Of a DNA stretch of 64,000 bases, positions 18,534 to 27,749 are shown one piece after another. Below the pieces are notes generated by a model. That model was not told the DNA's origin. It did not search any database and was given only the letters and a program-made list of their open reading frames with translations. Both the position numbers and the translations under genes were made by a program. Each line of letters starts with the position of its first letter. Positions within the stretch are counted from its first letter, which is position 1. The stretch is taken from contig JBGAGT010000003.1 in NCBI GenBank assembly GCA_044226535.1, forward strand, positions 124,001 through 188,000. The letters run 5' to 3'. The DNA is from VBCG01 sp044226535 (GTDB lineage: Bacteria; Pseudomonadota; Gammaproteobacteria; Burkholderiales; Casimicrobiaceae).

Positions 18534-19574
18534 CTAGACCACGCGCTGGTACCACCACATCGACAGCGAGACCGCGGCCAGCAGGAAGGCCGCGGCGATC
18601 GCCGCGAACAGCGCCGACACCTCGGTTTCCTTGCGTTCGAACACCAGCTTGGAGTTGAGCTCGGCGTAGGCCTTGCGCAGATCGGGCGCGTTGCCTGCGT
18701 AGAAGTACTCGCCCTGCGTGACGTCGGCGATGGCCTTCAGCGCGTCCTCGTCGAGGCGCACGCGCATCGACCAGCCTTCCGCGCCGATGATCTCGCCGGC
18801 AGTGGTGCCGACGCCGACCGTGTACACGCGCACGCCGCGCTCGGCGGCCATCTTCGCCGATTCACGCGGGTCGGGCCCGGTGGTGGTCTGCCCGTCGGTC
18901 AGCAGGATGATGGCTGCGTTGTTGTACGAGCCCGGCGGCACGGGTTTCCAGGCGTTGGCGGGGTCGGCGGCCTTGCTGTCGAGCGAGCGGTTGCGCGCGT
19001 CGATGCGCGGGTTGTAGGTGCGAAGGTCGTACTCGATGTCGGGGAACAGCATCTTGAGCGACACCAGGATGCCGCTGCCGACCGCCGTGCCGCGCTGCAG
19101 CTCGAAGCGGTCGATCGCGGCGTTGAGGTCGTCGCGCGACAGCGTCGAGGGCTGCACCACGCTGGCGGTGCCCGCGAAGGCGACGATGCCGATCTTCATC
19201 GACGAGGGCGTGTCGGCGATGAACTGCTTGGCGGCCGCCTGCGCCGCCTCCATGCGCGTCGGTTGCACGTCGGCGGCGCGCATGCTGCCCGACACGTCCA
19301 TGGCGAGGATGATGGTCTCGTGCTGCGAGGGCAGCGTCACGGTGGCGAGCGGGCGCGACATCGCCATCACCAGCGAGGCGAGCGCCAGCAGCATCAGCGC
19401 GGGCGGCACGTGGCGCCGTACCCGCGACATCGTGCCCATCGCCTCGCGCACGATCGACAGGCTGGAGTAGCGCACCGCGCGCTTCGCGCGACGGCGGATC
19501 ATCGCGACGTACGCGGCGACCAGCACCGGCAGCGCCAGCGCCAGCCACAGCCATTGGGGCCACAGGAACCTCAT
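18534..19574 (-). CDS. VWA-domain membrane protein (BatA-like)
   Basis: 346 aa. Two N-terminal membrane segments (about residues 6-26 and 57-73), a von Willebrand A domain with the MIDAS motif DVSGS (93-97) plus LLTDGQTTTGPDP, and a C-terminal membrane anchor (FAAIAAAFLLAAVSLSMWWY). The topology matches BatA of the Bat/aerotolerance group, with the VWA domain in the periplasm. The ATG overlaps the DUF58 stop (ATGA). Usual partners BatB and BatD/E are not present. Confidence 0.88.
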   Translation of the reverse strand: MRFLWPQWLWLALALPVLVAAYVAMIRRRAKRAVRYSSLSIVREAMGTMSRVRRHVPPALMLLALASLVMAMSRPLATVTLPSQHETIILAMDVSGSMRAADVQPTRMEAAQAAAKQFIADTPSSMKIGIVAFAGTASVVQPSTLSRDDLNAAIDRFELQRGTAVGSGILVSLKMLFPDIEYDLRTYNPRIDARNRSLDSKAADPANAWKPVPPGSYNNAAIILLTDGQTTTGPDPRESAKMAAERGVRVYTVGVGTTAGEIIGAEGWSMRVRLDEDALKAIADVTQGEYFYAGNAPDLRKAYAELNSKLVFERKETEVSALFAAIAAAFLLAAVSLSMWWYQRVV

Positions 19575-20567
19575 TGCATCGCCTCGAGGTGCGCGGCGCG
19601 GGCCACGCCCGCGGTGCGCGCGCGCCGGCGGCGCAGGTCGGCGAAGCGCAGCAGCGCGTCGCCGACGTCGTCGACGGTGGCGAGCTCGAGCGCATCGACA
19701 CCCGCCGCGGCGAGCCCCTGCCGCAGCTCGCGCTCGCGGCGCTCGGCGATCTCGGCGAAGCGCCTGCGGAAACGCCGGTCGTGGGTGTCGACGAAGAGCT
19801 GCTCGCCGGTCTCGGCATCCTCGACCACCATCATCCCGAGGTCGGGCAGCGCGCGCTCCAGCGGGTCGTACAAGCGCACCGCGACGACGTCGTGGCGCCG
19901 CGCCAGCGCGGCCAGCGGCCGGTCCCAGCCCGGTTCGCTGACGAAGTCGGACACCGCGAACACCATCGCGCGTCGCGCGATGGCGCCGTGCGCGGCGTCG
20001 AACAGCGTCGCGAGCCGCGTGCCCTCGCGCGCGGGCCTTCGCGCGCGCGTCGCGACGTCGATCTGGTGCAGGAGCTGCAGCACCTGCGCGCGCGTGCTGC
20101 GCGGCGGCAGCACCTTCTCGACGCGGTCGGTGTAGAGGATCGCGCCGACGCGGTTGCCGTGGCGCGTCAGCATGCGCGCGATCAGCGCCACGAACTCGGT
20201 GGCGATGCCCGACTTGCGCGCCTTCTCCGAGCCGAAGTCGATCGAGCCCGAGAGGTCGAGCAGGAACCAGGCCGTGAGGTCGCGCTCCTCGTTGTACTCG
20301 CGCACGTAGGGCGTGTCGAGGCGCGCGGTGACGTTCCAGTCGATGTGGCGCACGTCGTCGTGGAATTGGTACTCGCGGAGGTCCGCGAGGTCGAGCCCGG
20401 CGCCGCGGAAGAAGGTGCGGTAGTCGCCGTGCAGCAGGCCGTCGAGGCGCTTCAGCACCGTCCACTCGAGGCGGCGCAGCAGCGCCTCCGAAGGGGGCAG
20501 GGCGCGCGCCTGCCGCGCGGTGCCGCGCGGCGCCGCGGGCGCCGCCGCAGGCACTTCGGGCGGCAGT

Positions 20568-20593
<26 letters not shown>
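19571..20593 (-). CDS. DUF58-domain protein
   Basis: 340 aa. Contains the DUF58 core DVRHIDWNVTARLDTPYVRE (about residues 80-99), followed by a VWA-like fold (LLDLSGSIDFGS), typical of proteins coupled to MoxR ATPases. Overlaps MoxR upstream by 26 bases and the VWA gene downstream by four, so it is translated as part of one unit. The precise role is not established; in studied cases these genes support maturation or stress survival. Confidence 0.9.
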
Positions 20594-21575
<982 letters not shown>

Positions 21576-21585
21576 CGTGGGAGCC

Positions 21586-22689
21586 TCAGAAGGGGGACAG
21601 GCCCACGGCGGCCGCGGCGTTCTCGATCGGCACGGCGAAGCCGATGCCGATGAACACGCGCTGGTCCGTGGGGTTGAAGATGCCGGTGACGATGCCGACG
21701 ACCTCGCCGTCGGCGGTGACCAGCGGGCCGCCCGAGTTGCCGGGGTTGGCCGCCGCGTCGAACTGGATCAGGTTGGTGAGCGTCTTGCCGCGCTCGGGCG
21801 AGCGGTACTCGCGCTTCATGCCCGACACGATCCCCGACGAAGCCGAGGGCCCGATGCCGAAGGGGAAGCCGATCGCCACCACCTCGTCGCCCACCGACAG
21901 GTCGGCGGTCGAGCGCAGCGTCGCCGCCGGCAGGTCGTCGGGCACGGTGCGCGCCTTCAGCACCGCGAGGTCGTTCTCGGGCTGGGTGTTGACGACGTCG
22001 GCGGGCGACTCGCTGCCGTCGGCGAAGGTCACGACGATCGCCTCCGCACCGTCGATGACGTGCAGGTTGGTGAGGATGAGGCCCGTCGAGACGATGACCA
22101 CGCCGGTGCCGATGCCGATGCGGTAGAGCTCGTCGGGGTCCTCGGCCTCGGCGCGCGGATGCTCGCCGTCGCGGGTGGCGCGGGGCGGTTTCGCGGGCGC
22201 GGCACGCGGCCTGGCGGCCGGCGCCTTGGCGGAGGGCGGTGCAGCCTTCGATTTCGCACCGTCCTCGCCGTCCTTCACGTGGCGCAGGCCACGCACGTGC
22301 ACGACCGAGGGACGCACCGCCGCATAGGCGCGCTGCGCCATCGACGGCAGCGCGTTGTTCTCCAGCGTGTGCAGCACCGCGGCGTCGATGTCCTTCTGCG
22401 TCAGCGCGCGCGGCGACTTGCGCGCGAGGTCGAACGCGCCGAGGGCGACGGCGATGATCCCGCAGCCGAGCAGCAGGTAGGGCAGTGACGCGCGCAAACG
22501 GCGCCGCCAGGGTACCCGGACGGTGGCGATCGAAGCGCCGTCGCTCGACGGTGCCGCCACGGCCGACGCCGGGCCGCTCGCCGCAGGACGTGCCGGCGGG
22601 CGCGGCGCACCGGCCTGCACGCCCCCGGGCGCGGGCGGGACGCTCGCGCTCGGGCGGGGGGAACGGCTGTAGAGCGGGGGTTTGCGCAT
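21586..22689 (-). CDS. HtrA/DegP-like serine protease lacking a PDZ domain
   Basis: 367 aa from the ATG at 22689; an in-frame ATG 16 codons upstream is possible. Pro/Ala-rich cytoplasmic N-terminus, one membrane segment (LPYLLLGCGIIAVALGAFDLA), a charged Ala/Lys/Pro linker, then an S1C protease domain with the triad His in LTNLHVIDGA, Asp in ENDLAVLKA and Ser in GNSGGPLV. The protein ends right after the protease domain (VPIENAAAAVGLSPF), so no PDZ domain is present. First gene of the moxR cluster; probable membrane-anchored periplasmic quality-control protease. Confidence 0.9.
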   Translation of the reverse strand: MRKPPLYSRSPRPSASVPPAPGGVQAGAPRPPARPAASGPASAVAAPSSDGASIATVRVPWRRRLRASLPYLLLGCGIIAVALGAFDLARKSPRALTQKDIDAAVLHTLENNALPSMAQRAYAAVRPSVVHVRGLRHVKDGEDGAKSKAAPPSAKAPAARPRAAPAKPPRATRDGEHPRAEAEDPDELYRIGIGTGVVIVSTGLILTNLHVIDGAEAIVVTFADGSESPADVVNTQPENDLAVLKARTVPDDLPAATLRSTADLSVGDEVVAIGFPFGIGPSASSGIVSGMKREYRSPERGKTLTNLIQFDAAANPGNSGGPLVTADGEVVGIVTGIFNPTDQRVFIGIGFAVPIENAAAAVGLSPF

Positions 22690-22802
22690 GGCGGGCGGCT
22701 CGGGCTGCCGTTCGCTTCGATGCCATTTTGCGCGCAACGTTCCTCAACGCGCAAACGGATCCCGGCGGCGAGCGCGGCGGCTGCGTTCGAGGGCGTCGCC
22801 GG

Positions 22803-23483
22803 CTAGGCGGCCGGGCCGGCGAGCCGGGCGAGCAGGAAGCCGTCGTAGCCCTTGCTGCCGACCGTCTGGATGGCGGTGCAGCGCACGTCGCCGCGGCGTG
22901 CAAGATGGTCGAGCAACGCCCGCACGCCGAGCACCGAGGCGTCCCGCGAATCCGCGTCGGCGACGCGCCCGCCGCGCACCACGTTGTCGACGACGATGAC
23001 CGCGCCGGGGCGGGAAAGCCGGGTGGCGCGCTCGAAGTAGGCGGTGTTGTTGGCCTTGTCGGCGTCGATGAAGGTGAAGTCGAAGGGGGCGCGTCCTTCG
23101 CCCGCCAGCGCGTCCAGCGATTCCAGCGCGAGCCCGACGCGCACCTCGGTGCGCACGGCGAGGCCGGCGCGGGCGAGGTTGGCGCGCGCGACCTCGGCGC
23201 AGGAAGGCTCGCGCTCCAGCGTCAGCAGCGAGCCGTCGGCCGGCAGCGCGCGGGCGAGGCAGATGGCGCTGTAGCCGCCGAGCGTGCCGATCTCGAGCAC
23301 GTGGCGCGCGCCGTGGATGCGCGCCAGGAGCTCGAGCAGGCGCCCCTGCGGGGGCGACACGCTGATCGCCCGCAGCCCCGCCGCATCGCTGGCGGCAAGC
23401 GCGGCCTCGAGCACCGCGTCGCGGCCGATCAGGCGCTCGTCGAACAGCGCGTCGACGGCGTCCCAGGAAGCCGCGGCGCTCAT
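22803..23483 (-). CDS. SAM-dependent O-methyltransferase (catechol/caffeoyl-CoA type)
   Basis: 226 aa. SAM-binding motif VLEIGTLGGYSAICLA, acidic LTLEREP, and the metal-binding Asp in FIDADKANN followed by IVVDNVVRGGRV, the class I cation-dependent O-methyltransferase pattern. Substrate unknown. Its ATG overlaps the stop of the PQQ dehydrogenase gene (ATGA), so it is coupled to it. Confidence 0.9.
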   Translation of the reverse strand: MSAAASWDAVDALFDERLIGRDAVLEAALAASDAAGLRAISVSPPQGRLLELLARIHGARHVLEIGTLGGYSAICLARALPADGSLLTLEREPSCAEVARANLARAGLAVRTEVRVGLALESLDALAGEGRAPFDFTFIDADKANNTAYFERATRLSRPGAVIVVDNVVRGGRVADADSRDASVLGVRALLDHLARRGDVRCTAIQTVGSKGYDGFLLARLAGPAA

Positions 23484-25498
23484 TGTCCGAACACCACGAC
23501 GGTCGCGCTGCCGCTGAGCGGTATCGACCCGCCGCTGCTGCCGCTCGCCACCGCGACGTACTGGCGCCCACCCGCCTCGTAGGTGATGACGCCACCGGCG
23601 ATCGGGCCGCCGGTGTTGAAGTGGTAGAGCTCGCGCCCGTCGCGCGCGTCGAAGGCCAGGAAGTTGCCGTCGAGGTCGCCGGTGAACAGCACGTCGCCCG
23701 CGGTGGGCGTCAGCGCCGCATACATCGGCGTGGCGCGGTGCAGGCGCCAGGCCATGGTACCGGTCGCCGGGTCGACGGCGTTGATCCAGCCGGACCACCG
23801 GCTGACGGGATCGTTGCTGCCCCAGCCGTTGGCGAGGCCCGTGTAGGGCACGGTGGCCGTCCACTTGGGATCGGGGCCGAGCTTGAACACGGTGCACCAG
23901 TCGATGGCGTTGACGTAGAGGAGCCGCGTCGAGGCGCTGTAGGCGGGGCCGTTCCACTGCACGCCGGCCACCGGACAAACGCGCACGCCCTCGGGCGTGA
24001 TCGGCGCATCGTGGTTGAGGATGGTGGTCATCGGCAGCGTGAACACGCGCTTGCCGTCGTCGCGGTCGACGACGTGCAGGATGCCTTCCTTGCCCGCGGT
24101 GGCGACGTAGCGTCGGCCGCCGGCGTCGAACATCATCGCCGCCGTCGCGTCCCAGTCGTGGTCGTCGTTGGCGCGCAGCTGGTACCACCACTTGAGCGTG
24201 CCGGTGCGCGCGTCGAGGGCGACGGTCGAGATGGTGAAGAGGTTGGCGCCCGGGCGCATGCTCTTCTTGTAGTCGGGGCCGGGATTGCCCACCGGGACGA
24301 ACAGCGTCCCCGTGGAACGGTCGAGCGCGTAGCTCACCCAGGCGGCGCCGCCGCCGTGCTCGGCCGAGGCCGGGTCCTTCCAGCTGTCGGCGCCTGCCTG
24401 GCTGCCCGTGGGGATGAGGTCGAACGCCCAGGCGAGCGTGCCGTCGGCGACGTTGAACGCCATCATGCGGCCGCGGATGCCCCAGTCGCCGCCGGCCTTG
24501 CCGACGTAGACGATGTCGTTCCAGACGATCGGCGCGGCGCCGATGCCTTCGCCGATGCTCCAGTCGGCGACCTGGCGCACCCACAGCGGCTTGCCGGTCT
24601 TGGCATCGAGCGCGTACAGGAAGCCGTCCTGCGTGCCGCGGAACACGCGTCCGCCGGCGATCGCCACGCCCTTGTTGGTCGCGTTCATCTCCGGGCCCTG
24701 CGCCGCGTGGTGGTGGACCCAGACCTTGCGGCAGGTCGTGGCGTCGATCGCCCAGGTGCCGAGGTGGGTCGTGACGTACAGCAGGCCGTCGTACATCACC
24801 GGGCCCGTGGAGAACGTGCCGAGCTCGCCCAGCTGGAACATGCACACGGGGCGGAGCCGGTCGGCGTTCGTGCGGTCGATCGCCGTCAGCGTCGAGTAAC
24901 GCTCGCCGCGGTAGCCCTTGTTGTACATCAGCCAGGAGGTGGTCGAGGCGTCGGCCGCGTCGAGCTCGGCCTGCGTCGGCCCCGATGTGCCGGGCTGGCG
25001 GAGCTTGCCGTAGAGCTTGCCGATCTCGACCTTGCCCGCCGGGGCCGCCACGCGGGCGACGGTCGTGGCCGACGCGGCTGCGTCGAGCGTGAGGGTGCGC
25101 TCCATGGGCGTCGACGGCGTCAGCGCCTCGGTGCCCGCGGGCAGCCCGTTCGAGGCGAGGATGAAGGCGACGATGTCGGCATATTGCTGGCCGTCGAGCG
25201 TGCCGGCCTGGCCGAGCGGCATCTGGTCGTGCACGTAGTCGTAGAAGGTCTTGAGCGCCTTGCCGTTCCACTGGGCGACGAAGGGAGTGCCGGAGAGCCC
25301 GGGGGCGCCCGTGCCCTGCAGCTGCGCGCCGTGGCATACGCTGCAATGCTGCGAGTAGTCCCAGCGGCCGCTTTCCACCTGCGCGGCGTCGTACAGCGCG
25401 GTGCCGTCGGCCTGCGCGGCGCCTGCGGTGCAGGCGAGGGTCGCGGCGAGGAGGAGCCGGGTGGCGGTGCGCCGGTCGAAGGCGGGGAGGGTGGTCAC
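23480..25498 (-). CDS. Quinohemoprotein (PQQ) dehydrogenase with N-terminal cytochrome c domain
   Basis: 672 aa. GTG start at 25498 chosen because GGAG lies about seven bases upstream and the signal peptide follows (LLLAATLACTAGAAQA); an ATG 14 codons earlier is possible. Residues 30-130 are a cytochrome c domain with CSVCH heme attachment. The remainder is an eight-bladed PQQ propeller with GGGAAWVSYALDRSTG and the catalytic Asp in DDHDWDATA. In classic quinohemoprotein alcohol dehydrogenases heme is C-terminal; the N-terminal order is known from polyvinyl-alcohol dehydrogenase. The vicinal Cys-Cys ring usual in methanol/ethanol dehydrogenases is absent. Substrate unknown; periplasmic. Confidence 0.88.
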   Translation of the reverse strand: MTTLPAFDRRTATRLLLAATLACTAGAAQADGTALYDAAQVESGRWDYSQHCSVCHGAQLQGTGAPGLSGTPFVAQWNGKALKTFYDYVHDQMPLGQAGTLDGQQYADIVAFILASNGLPAGTEALTPSTPMERTLTLDAAASATTVARVAAPAGKVEIGKLYGKLRQPGTSGPTQAELDAADASTTSWLMYNKGYRGERYSTLTAIDRTNADRLRPVCMFQLGELGTFSTGPVMYDGLLYVTTHLGTWAIDATTCRKVWVHHHAAQGPEMNATNKGVAIAGGRVFRGTQDGFLYALDAKTGKPLWVRQVADWSIGEGIGAAPIVWNDIVYVGKAGGDWGIRGRMMAFNVADGTLAWAFDLIPTGSQAGADSWKDPASAEHGGGAAWVSYALDRSTGTLFVPVGNPGPDYKKSMRPGANLFTISTVALDARTGTLKWWYQLRANDDHDWDATAAMMFDAGGRRYVATAGKEGILHVVDRDDGKRVFTLPMTTILNHDAPITPEGVRVCPVAGVQWNGPAYSASTRLLYVNAIDWCTVFKLGPDPKWTATVPYTGLANGWGSNDPVSRWSGWINAVDPATGTMAWRLHRATPMYAALTPTAGDVLFTGDLDGNFLAFDARDGRELYHFNTGGPIAGGVITYEAGGRQYVAVASGSSGGSIPLSGSATVVVFGQ

Positions 25499-25596
25499 GC
25501 GGGATCTCCGGCTTGCCCTCGCGGGCGAAACGCGGAGCATACCGCCACGCTCATCCGGCGCGGGGTGCCCGAGGGGGGCCGGGCAGCCGCAGGTAT

Positions 25597-25625
25597 TTGA
25601 TCGGCTGTCGTTTTTTGTGTACAAT
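25597..25625 (+). promoter_or_regulatory. Sigma70 promoter of the rpsF operon
   Basis: TTGATC (25597-25602), a 17-base spacer and TACAAT (25620-25625), both close to consensus and AT-rich against the background. Transcription would start near 25632, giving a leader of about 190 bases before rpsF. The divergent PQQ dehydrogenase gene starts 99 bases to the left. Confidence 0.75.
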
Positions 25626-25757
25626 CCGCGGTTCCCTTGCCACACCCCGATGCTGTCCGGCCCGACCCATGTCGCACCGGCGGCGGCAACTGAAGGGGTG
25701 GCCGTCGGCCCCGCCAAACGTCCAGGGACGCCCGCCGCGACAGCCACGTCCGCGGTG

Positions 25758-25777
25758 CACGTGGAACCGTCCACGTG
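25758..25777 (+). promoter_or_regulatory. Leader hairpin, candidate S6:S18 autoregulatory RNA
   Basis: CACGTGGA-ACCG-TCCACGTG forms a perfect 8-bp stem, flanked by CCG and CGG that can extend it around a bulge. It sits in the rpsF leader 44 bases before the start codon. A CCG-containing structured motif bound by the S6:S18 complex is known from rpsF leaders in many bacteria. This match is by eye; no covariance model was run. Confidence 0.4.
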
Positions 25778-25821
25778 CGGGGGGCGCGCGAGGCCGCATT
25801 GACCGAAAGGAACGAAGCTAC

Positions 25822-26217
25822 ATGCGTCACTACGAGATCGTCTTCATCGTCCATCCGGACCAGAGCGAGCAGGTCCCGGGCATGGTCGAGCGCTACCGCA
25901 GCCTGGTGACGGGCCACGGCGGCCGCATCCACCGCATCGAGGACTGGGGCCGCCGCCAGATGGCCTATCCCATCCAGAAGATGCACAAGGCCCATTACGT
26001 GCTGATGAACATCGAGGTCGACCAGGCCACCCTCACCGAGCTCGAGCACGCGTTCAAGTTCAACGACGCGGTGCTGCGCCACCTGACCGTCGCGATGCGC
26101 GAGGCCGTGGTCACGCCGTCGCCGATGATGAAGGAAGAGAAGTCGAAGTCGCTGACCGAGCGGCCCGCCGAGCGCGCCAGCGAGGAAGCGGCGCCCGCGC
26201 AGCCGACGGCGGCCTGA
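25822..26217 (+). CDS. rpsF: 30S ribosomal protein S6
   Basis: 131 aa. Conserved blocks MRHYEIVFIVHPDQSEQV, RIHRIEDWGRRQMAYPI and KAHYVLMNIE define S6, which pairs with S18 on the 30S platform. Ends in an acidic/Ala-rich tail common in proteobacteria. AAAGGA precedes the ATG. First gene of rpsF-priB-rpsR-rplI. Confidence 0.98.
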   Translation: MRHYEIVFIVHPDQSEQVPGMVERYRSLVTGHGGRIHRIEDWGRRQMAYPIQKMHKAHYVLMNIEVDQATLTELEHAFKFNDAVLRHLTVAMREAVVTPSPMMKEEKSKSLTERPAERASEEAAPAQPTAA

Positions 26218-26257
26218 CGGCCACTGGCACGAGACGGAAGACAGGACGAGCGGCGCG

Positions 26258-26578
26258 ATGGCCGTCGAAGCCGACAACCGGCTTCAGCTGGCCTGCACGC
26301 TGCGCGAGCGCGAGGCCCTGCGCTACACGCCCGCCGGGATTCCCGTGCTGCAGATGACGCTGTCCCATGCGTCGACGCAGCGCGAGGCCGGCGGCGAGCG
26401 CAGGGTGGACTGCGAGATCGCGGCGATCGCCTTCGCCGCCACCGCGCAGTCGCTGGCCTCGCTGCCCGTGGGGAGCGCGCTGCGTTGCGAGGGGTTCCTC
26501 GCGCGGCGCTACCGCACCGGCACCACGCTCGCGCTGCACGTCGACCGCTTCGAGCCGCTCGGCCACGCGAACCATTGA
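26258..26578 (+). CDS. priB: Primosomal replication protein N
   Basis: 106 aa single OB-fold protein that binds single-stranded DNA and helps PriA reload DnaB at stalled forks. Position between rpsF and rpsR is diagnostic, and the blocks LREREALRYTPAGIPVLQ and GSALRCEGFLARRYRTG fit beta/gammaproteobacterial PriB. It derives from a duplicated SSB. Confidence 0.93.
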   Translation: MAVEADNRLQLACTLREREALRYTPAGIPVLQMTLSHASTQREAGGERRVDCEIAAIAFAATAQSLASLPVGSALRCEGFLARRYRTGTTLALHVDRFEPLGHANH

Positions 26579-26608
26579 CGAATACGAACGAAAGGTAGGA
26601 AAGAAGCC

Positions 26609-26896
26609 ATGCCTCGCCCGATGGGAAAGAGCAAGTTCAAGGGAAAGAAGGATTTCAAGAAGCGCGACCGCGGCAATGCGCTGTTCAAGCGCAAGAAGTT
26701 CTGCCGCTTCACCGCCGAAGGCGTCAAGCAGATCGACTACAAGGACGTCGACGTGCTGAAGGACTTCGTGCAGGAGAACGGCAAGATCATGCCGGCGCGC
26801 GTCACCGGCACGCGCGCGCGTTACCAGCGCCAGCTCGGCACCGCGATCAAGCGCGCGCAGTTCCTCGCGCTGCTCCCGTACACCGACCGCCACTAG
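26609..26896 (+). CDS. rpsR: 30S ribosomal protein S18
   Basis: 95 aa. Basic N-terminus, then KKFCRFTAEGVKQIDYKDVD and ITGTR-like region VTGTRARYQRQLGTAIKRAQ, the standard S18 core. A GGAAAGAAG-type purine stretch precedes the ATG. Cotranscribed with priB and rplI, ten bases before the latter. Confidence 0.98.
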   Translation: MPRPMGKSKFKGKKDFKKRDRGNALFKRKKFCRFTAEGVKQIDYKDVDVLKDFVQENGKIMPARVTGTRARYQRQLGTAIKRAQFLALLPYTDRH

Positions 26897-26905
26897 GAGG
26901 CCGCG

Positions 26906-27367
26906 ATGCAGATCATCCTGATGGAAAAGGTCGCGAACGTCGGCAACCTCGGCGACGTCGTCAAGGTCAAGGACGGGTTCGCGCGCAACTTCCTCATCCC
27001 CCAGGGCAAGGCCAAGCGCGCCACGCCCGAGAACCTCAAGGTCCTCGAGGAACGGCGCTCCGACCTCGAGAAGGCCGCGGCCGAGAAGCTCGCCGCTGCC
27101 GAGGCGCAGGCCGCGAAGCTCGAAGGCGTCGTGCTGAAGATCACGCAGAAGGCCGGCGTGGACGGGCGCCTCTTCGGCTCGGTGGGCACCGTCGACATCG
27201 TCGAGGCGCTCAAGTCGCAGCAGGGCATCGACGTCGAGAAGTCGGCGGTGCGCATGCCGAGCGGCCCGCTGAAGCAGGTCGGCGACCATCAGGTCACCGT
27301 CGCGCTGCACACCGACGTGACCCGCGACATCGCCGTGCAGGTGGTGGGCGAGACGGTCGGGGCCTGA
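26906..27367 (+). CDS. rplI: 50S ribosomal protein L9
   Basis: 153 aa. N-terminal domain MQIILMEKVANVGNLGDVVK with the L9 signature GFARNFLIPQGKA, a long charged helix (residues 45-75), and the C-terminal domain ending in AVQVVGETV. AGGAGG sits eight bases before the ATG. Last gene of the operon, followed by a terminator. Confidence 0.98.
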   Translation: MQIILMEKVANVGNLGDVVKVKDGFARNFLIPQGKAKRATPENLKVLEERRSDLEKAAAEKLAAAEAQAAKLEGVVLKITQKAGVDGRLFGSVGTVDIVEALKSQQGIDVEKSAVRMPSGPLKQVGDHQVTVALHTDVTRDIAVQVVGETVGA

Positions 27368-27371
27368 CCGC

Positions 27372-27414
27372 GGGCAAGCCGCGCAGCGCCGATCGGCGCT
27401 TGCGCGGGCACGAC
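27372..27414. repeat. Degenerate dispersed palindromic repeat with a 14-bp hairpin
   Basis: CCGCGCAGCGCCGA (27379-27392) pairs with TCGGCGCTTGCGCGG (27393-27407) with one bulged base. Its right arm, CGCTTGCGCGGGCACGAC, resembles the right arm of the repeat at 56524-56581. It lies between the rplI stop and the terminator. Confidence 0.5.
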
Positions 27415-27416
27415 GA

Positions 27417-27441
27417 AGGGGCGCCCGCGGGCGCCCCTTTT
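27417..27441 (+). terminator. Rho-independent terminator of the rpsF-rplI operon
   Basis: Perfect 10-bp stem AGGGGCGCCC (27417-27426) / GGGCGCCCCT (27429-27438) with a two-base loop, followed by TTT. Located 50 bases after rplI. Confidence 0.85.
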
Positions 27442-27465
27442 CGTTCGATCACCAAGGTCAGCGTG

Positions 27466-27666
27466 CTTGAGCGCCCGCGGACGATCCACGACTTCCAGCG
27501 CTTTCCCGAGGCGCTCGAGACCTTCGAGTACGCGGCGCAGGGCGCACCTGCGCTCGCACGCGAGGCCGCGTTCCGCATCCGCCAGGGGCGCGTGCTCGCG
27601 TCCACCGACTGGGAGCTCGACCACGGCGCCTGGAGCGTGCTGCGCCACCTCTATCCGCGCGCTCGA
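27466..27666 (+). pseudogene. Remnant of a DODA-type extradiol ring-cleavage dioxygenase
   Basis: The plus-strand frame reads RTIHDFQRFPEALETFEYAA, then LDHGAWSVLRHLYPRA. These are the internal landmarks of 4,5-DOPA dioxygenase-like (LigB-fold) proteins, which normally run about 260 aa with an HDF...P stretch and LDHG-WSVL-HMYP. Only about 65 residues remain: the N-terminal metal site and the C-terminal half are gone, and the segment between the two motifs is shortened. Lies between the rplI terminator and dnaB. A decayed gene is the simplest reading. The remaining parts of the 382-base gap show only the repeat and terminator. Confidence 0.65.
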
Positions 27667-27749
27667 AGGTGCCGAACGGCCAAAGGCGCCGCCACCCCGC
27701 GCTTGCTACAATCCTCGTCCCCTCGATCCACCCGCCAGCGCGACGCGGC

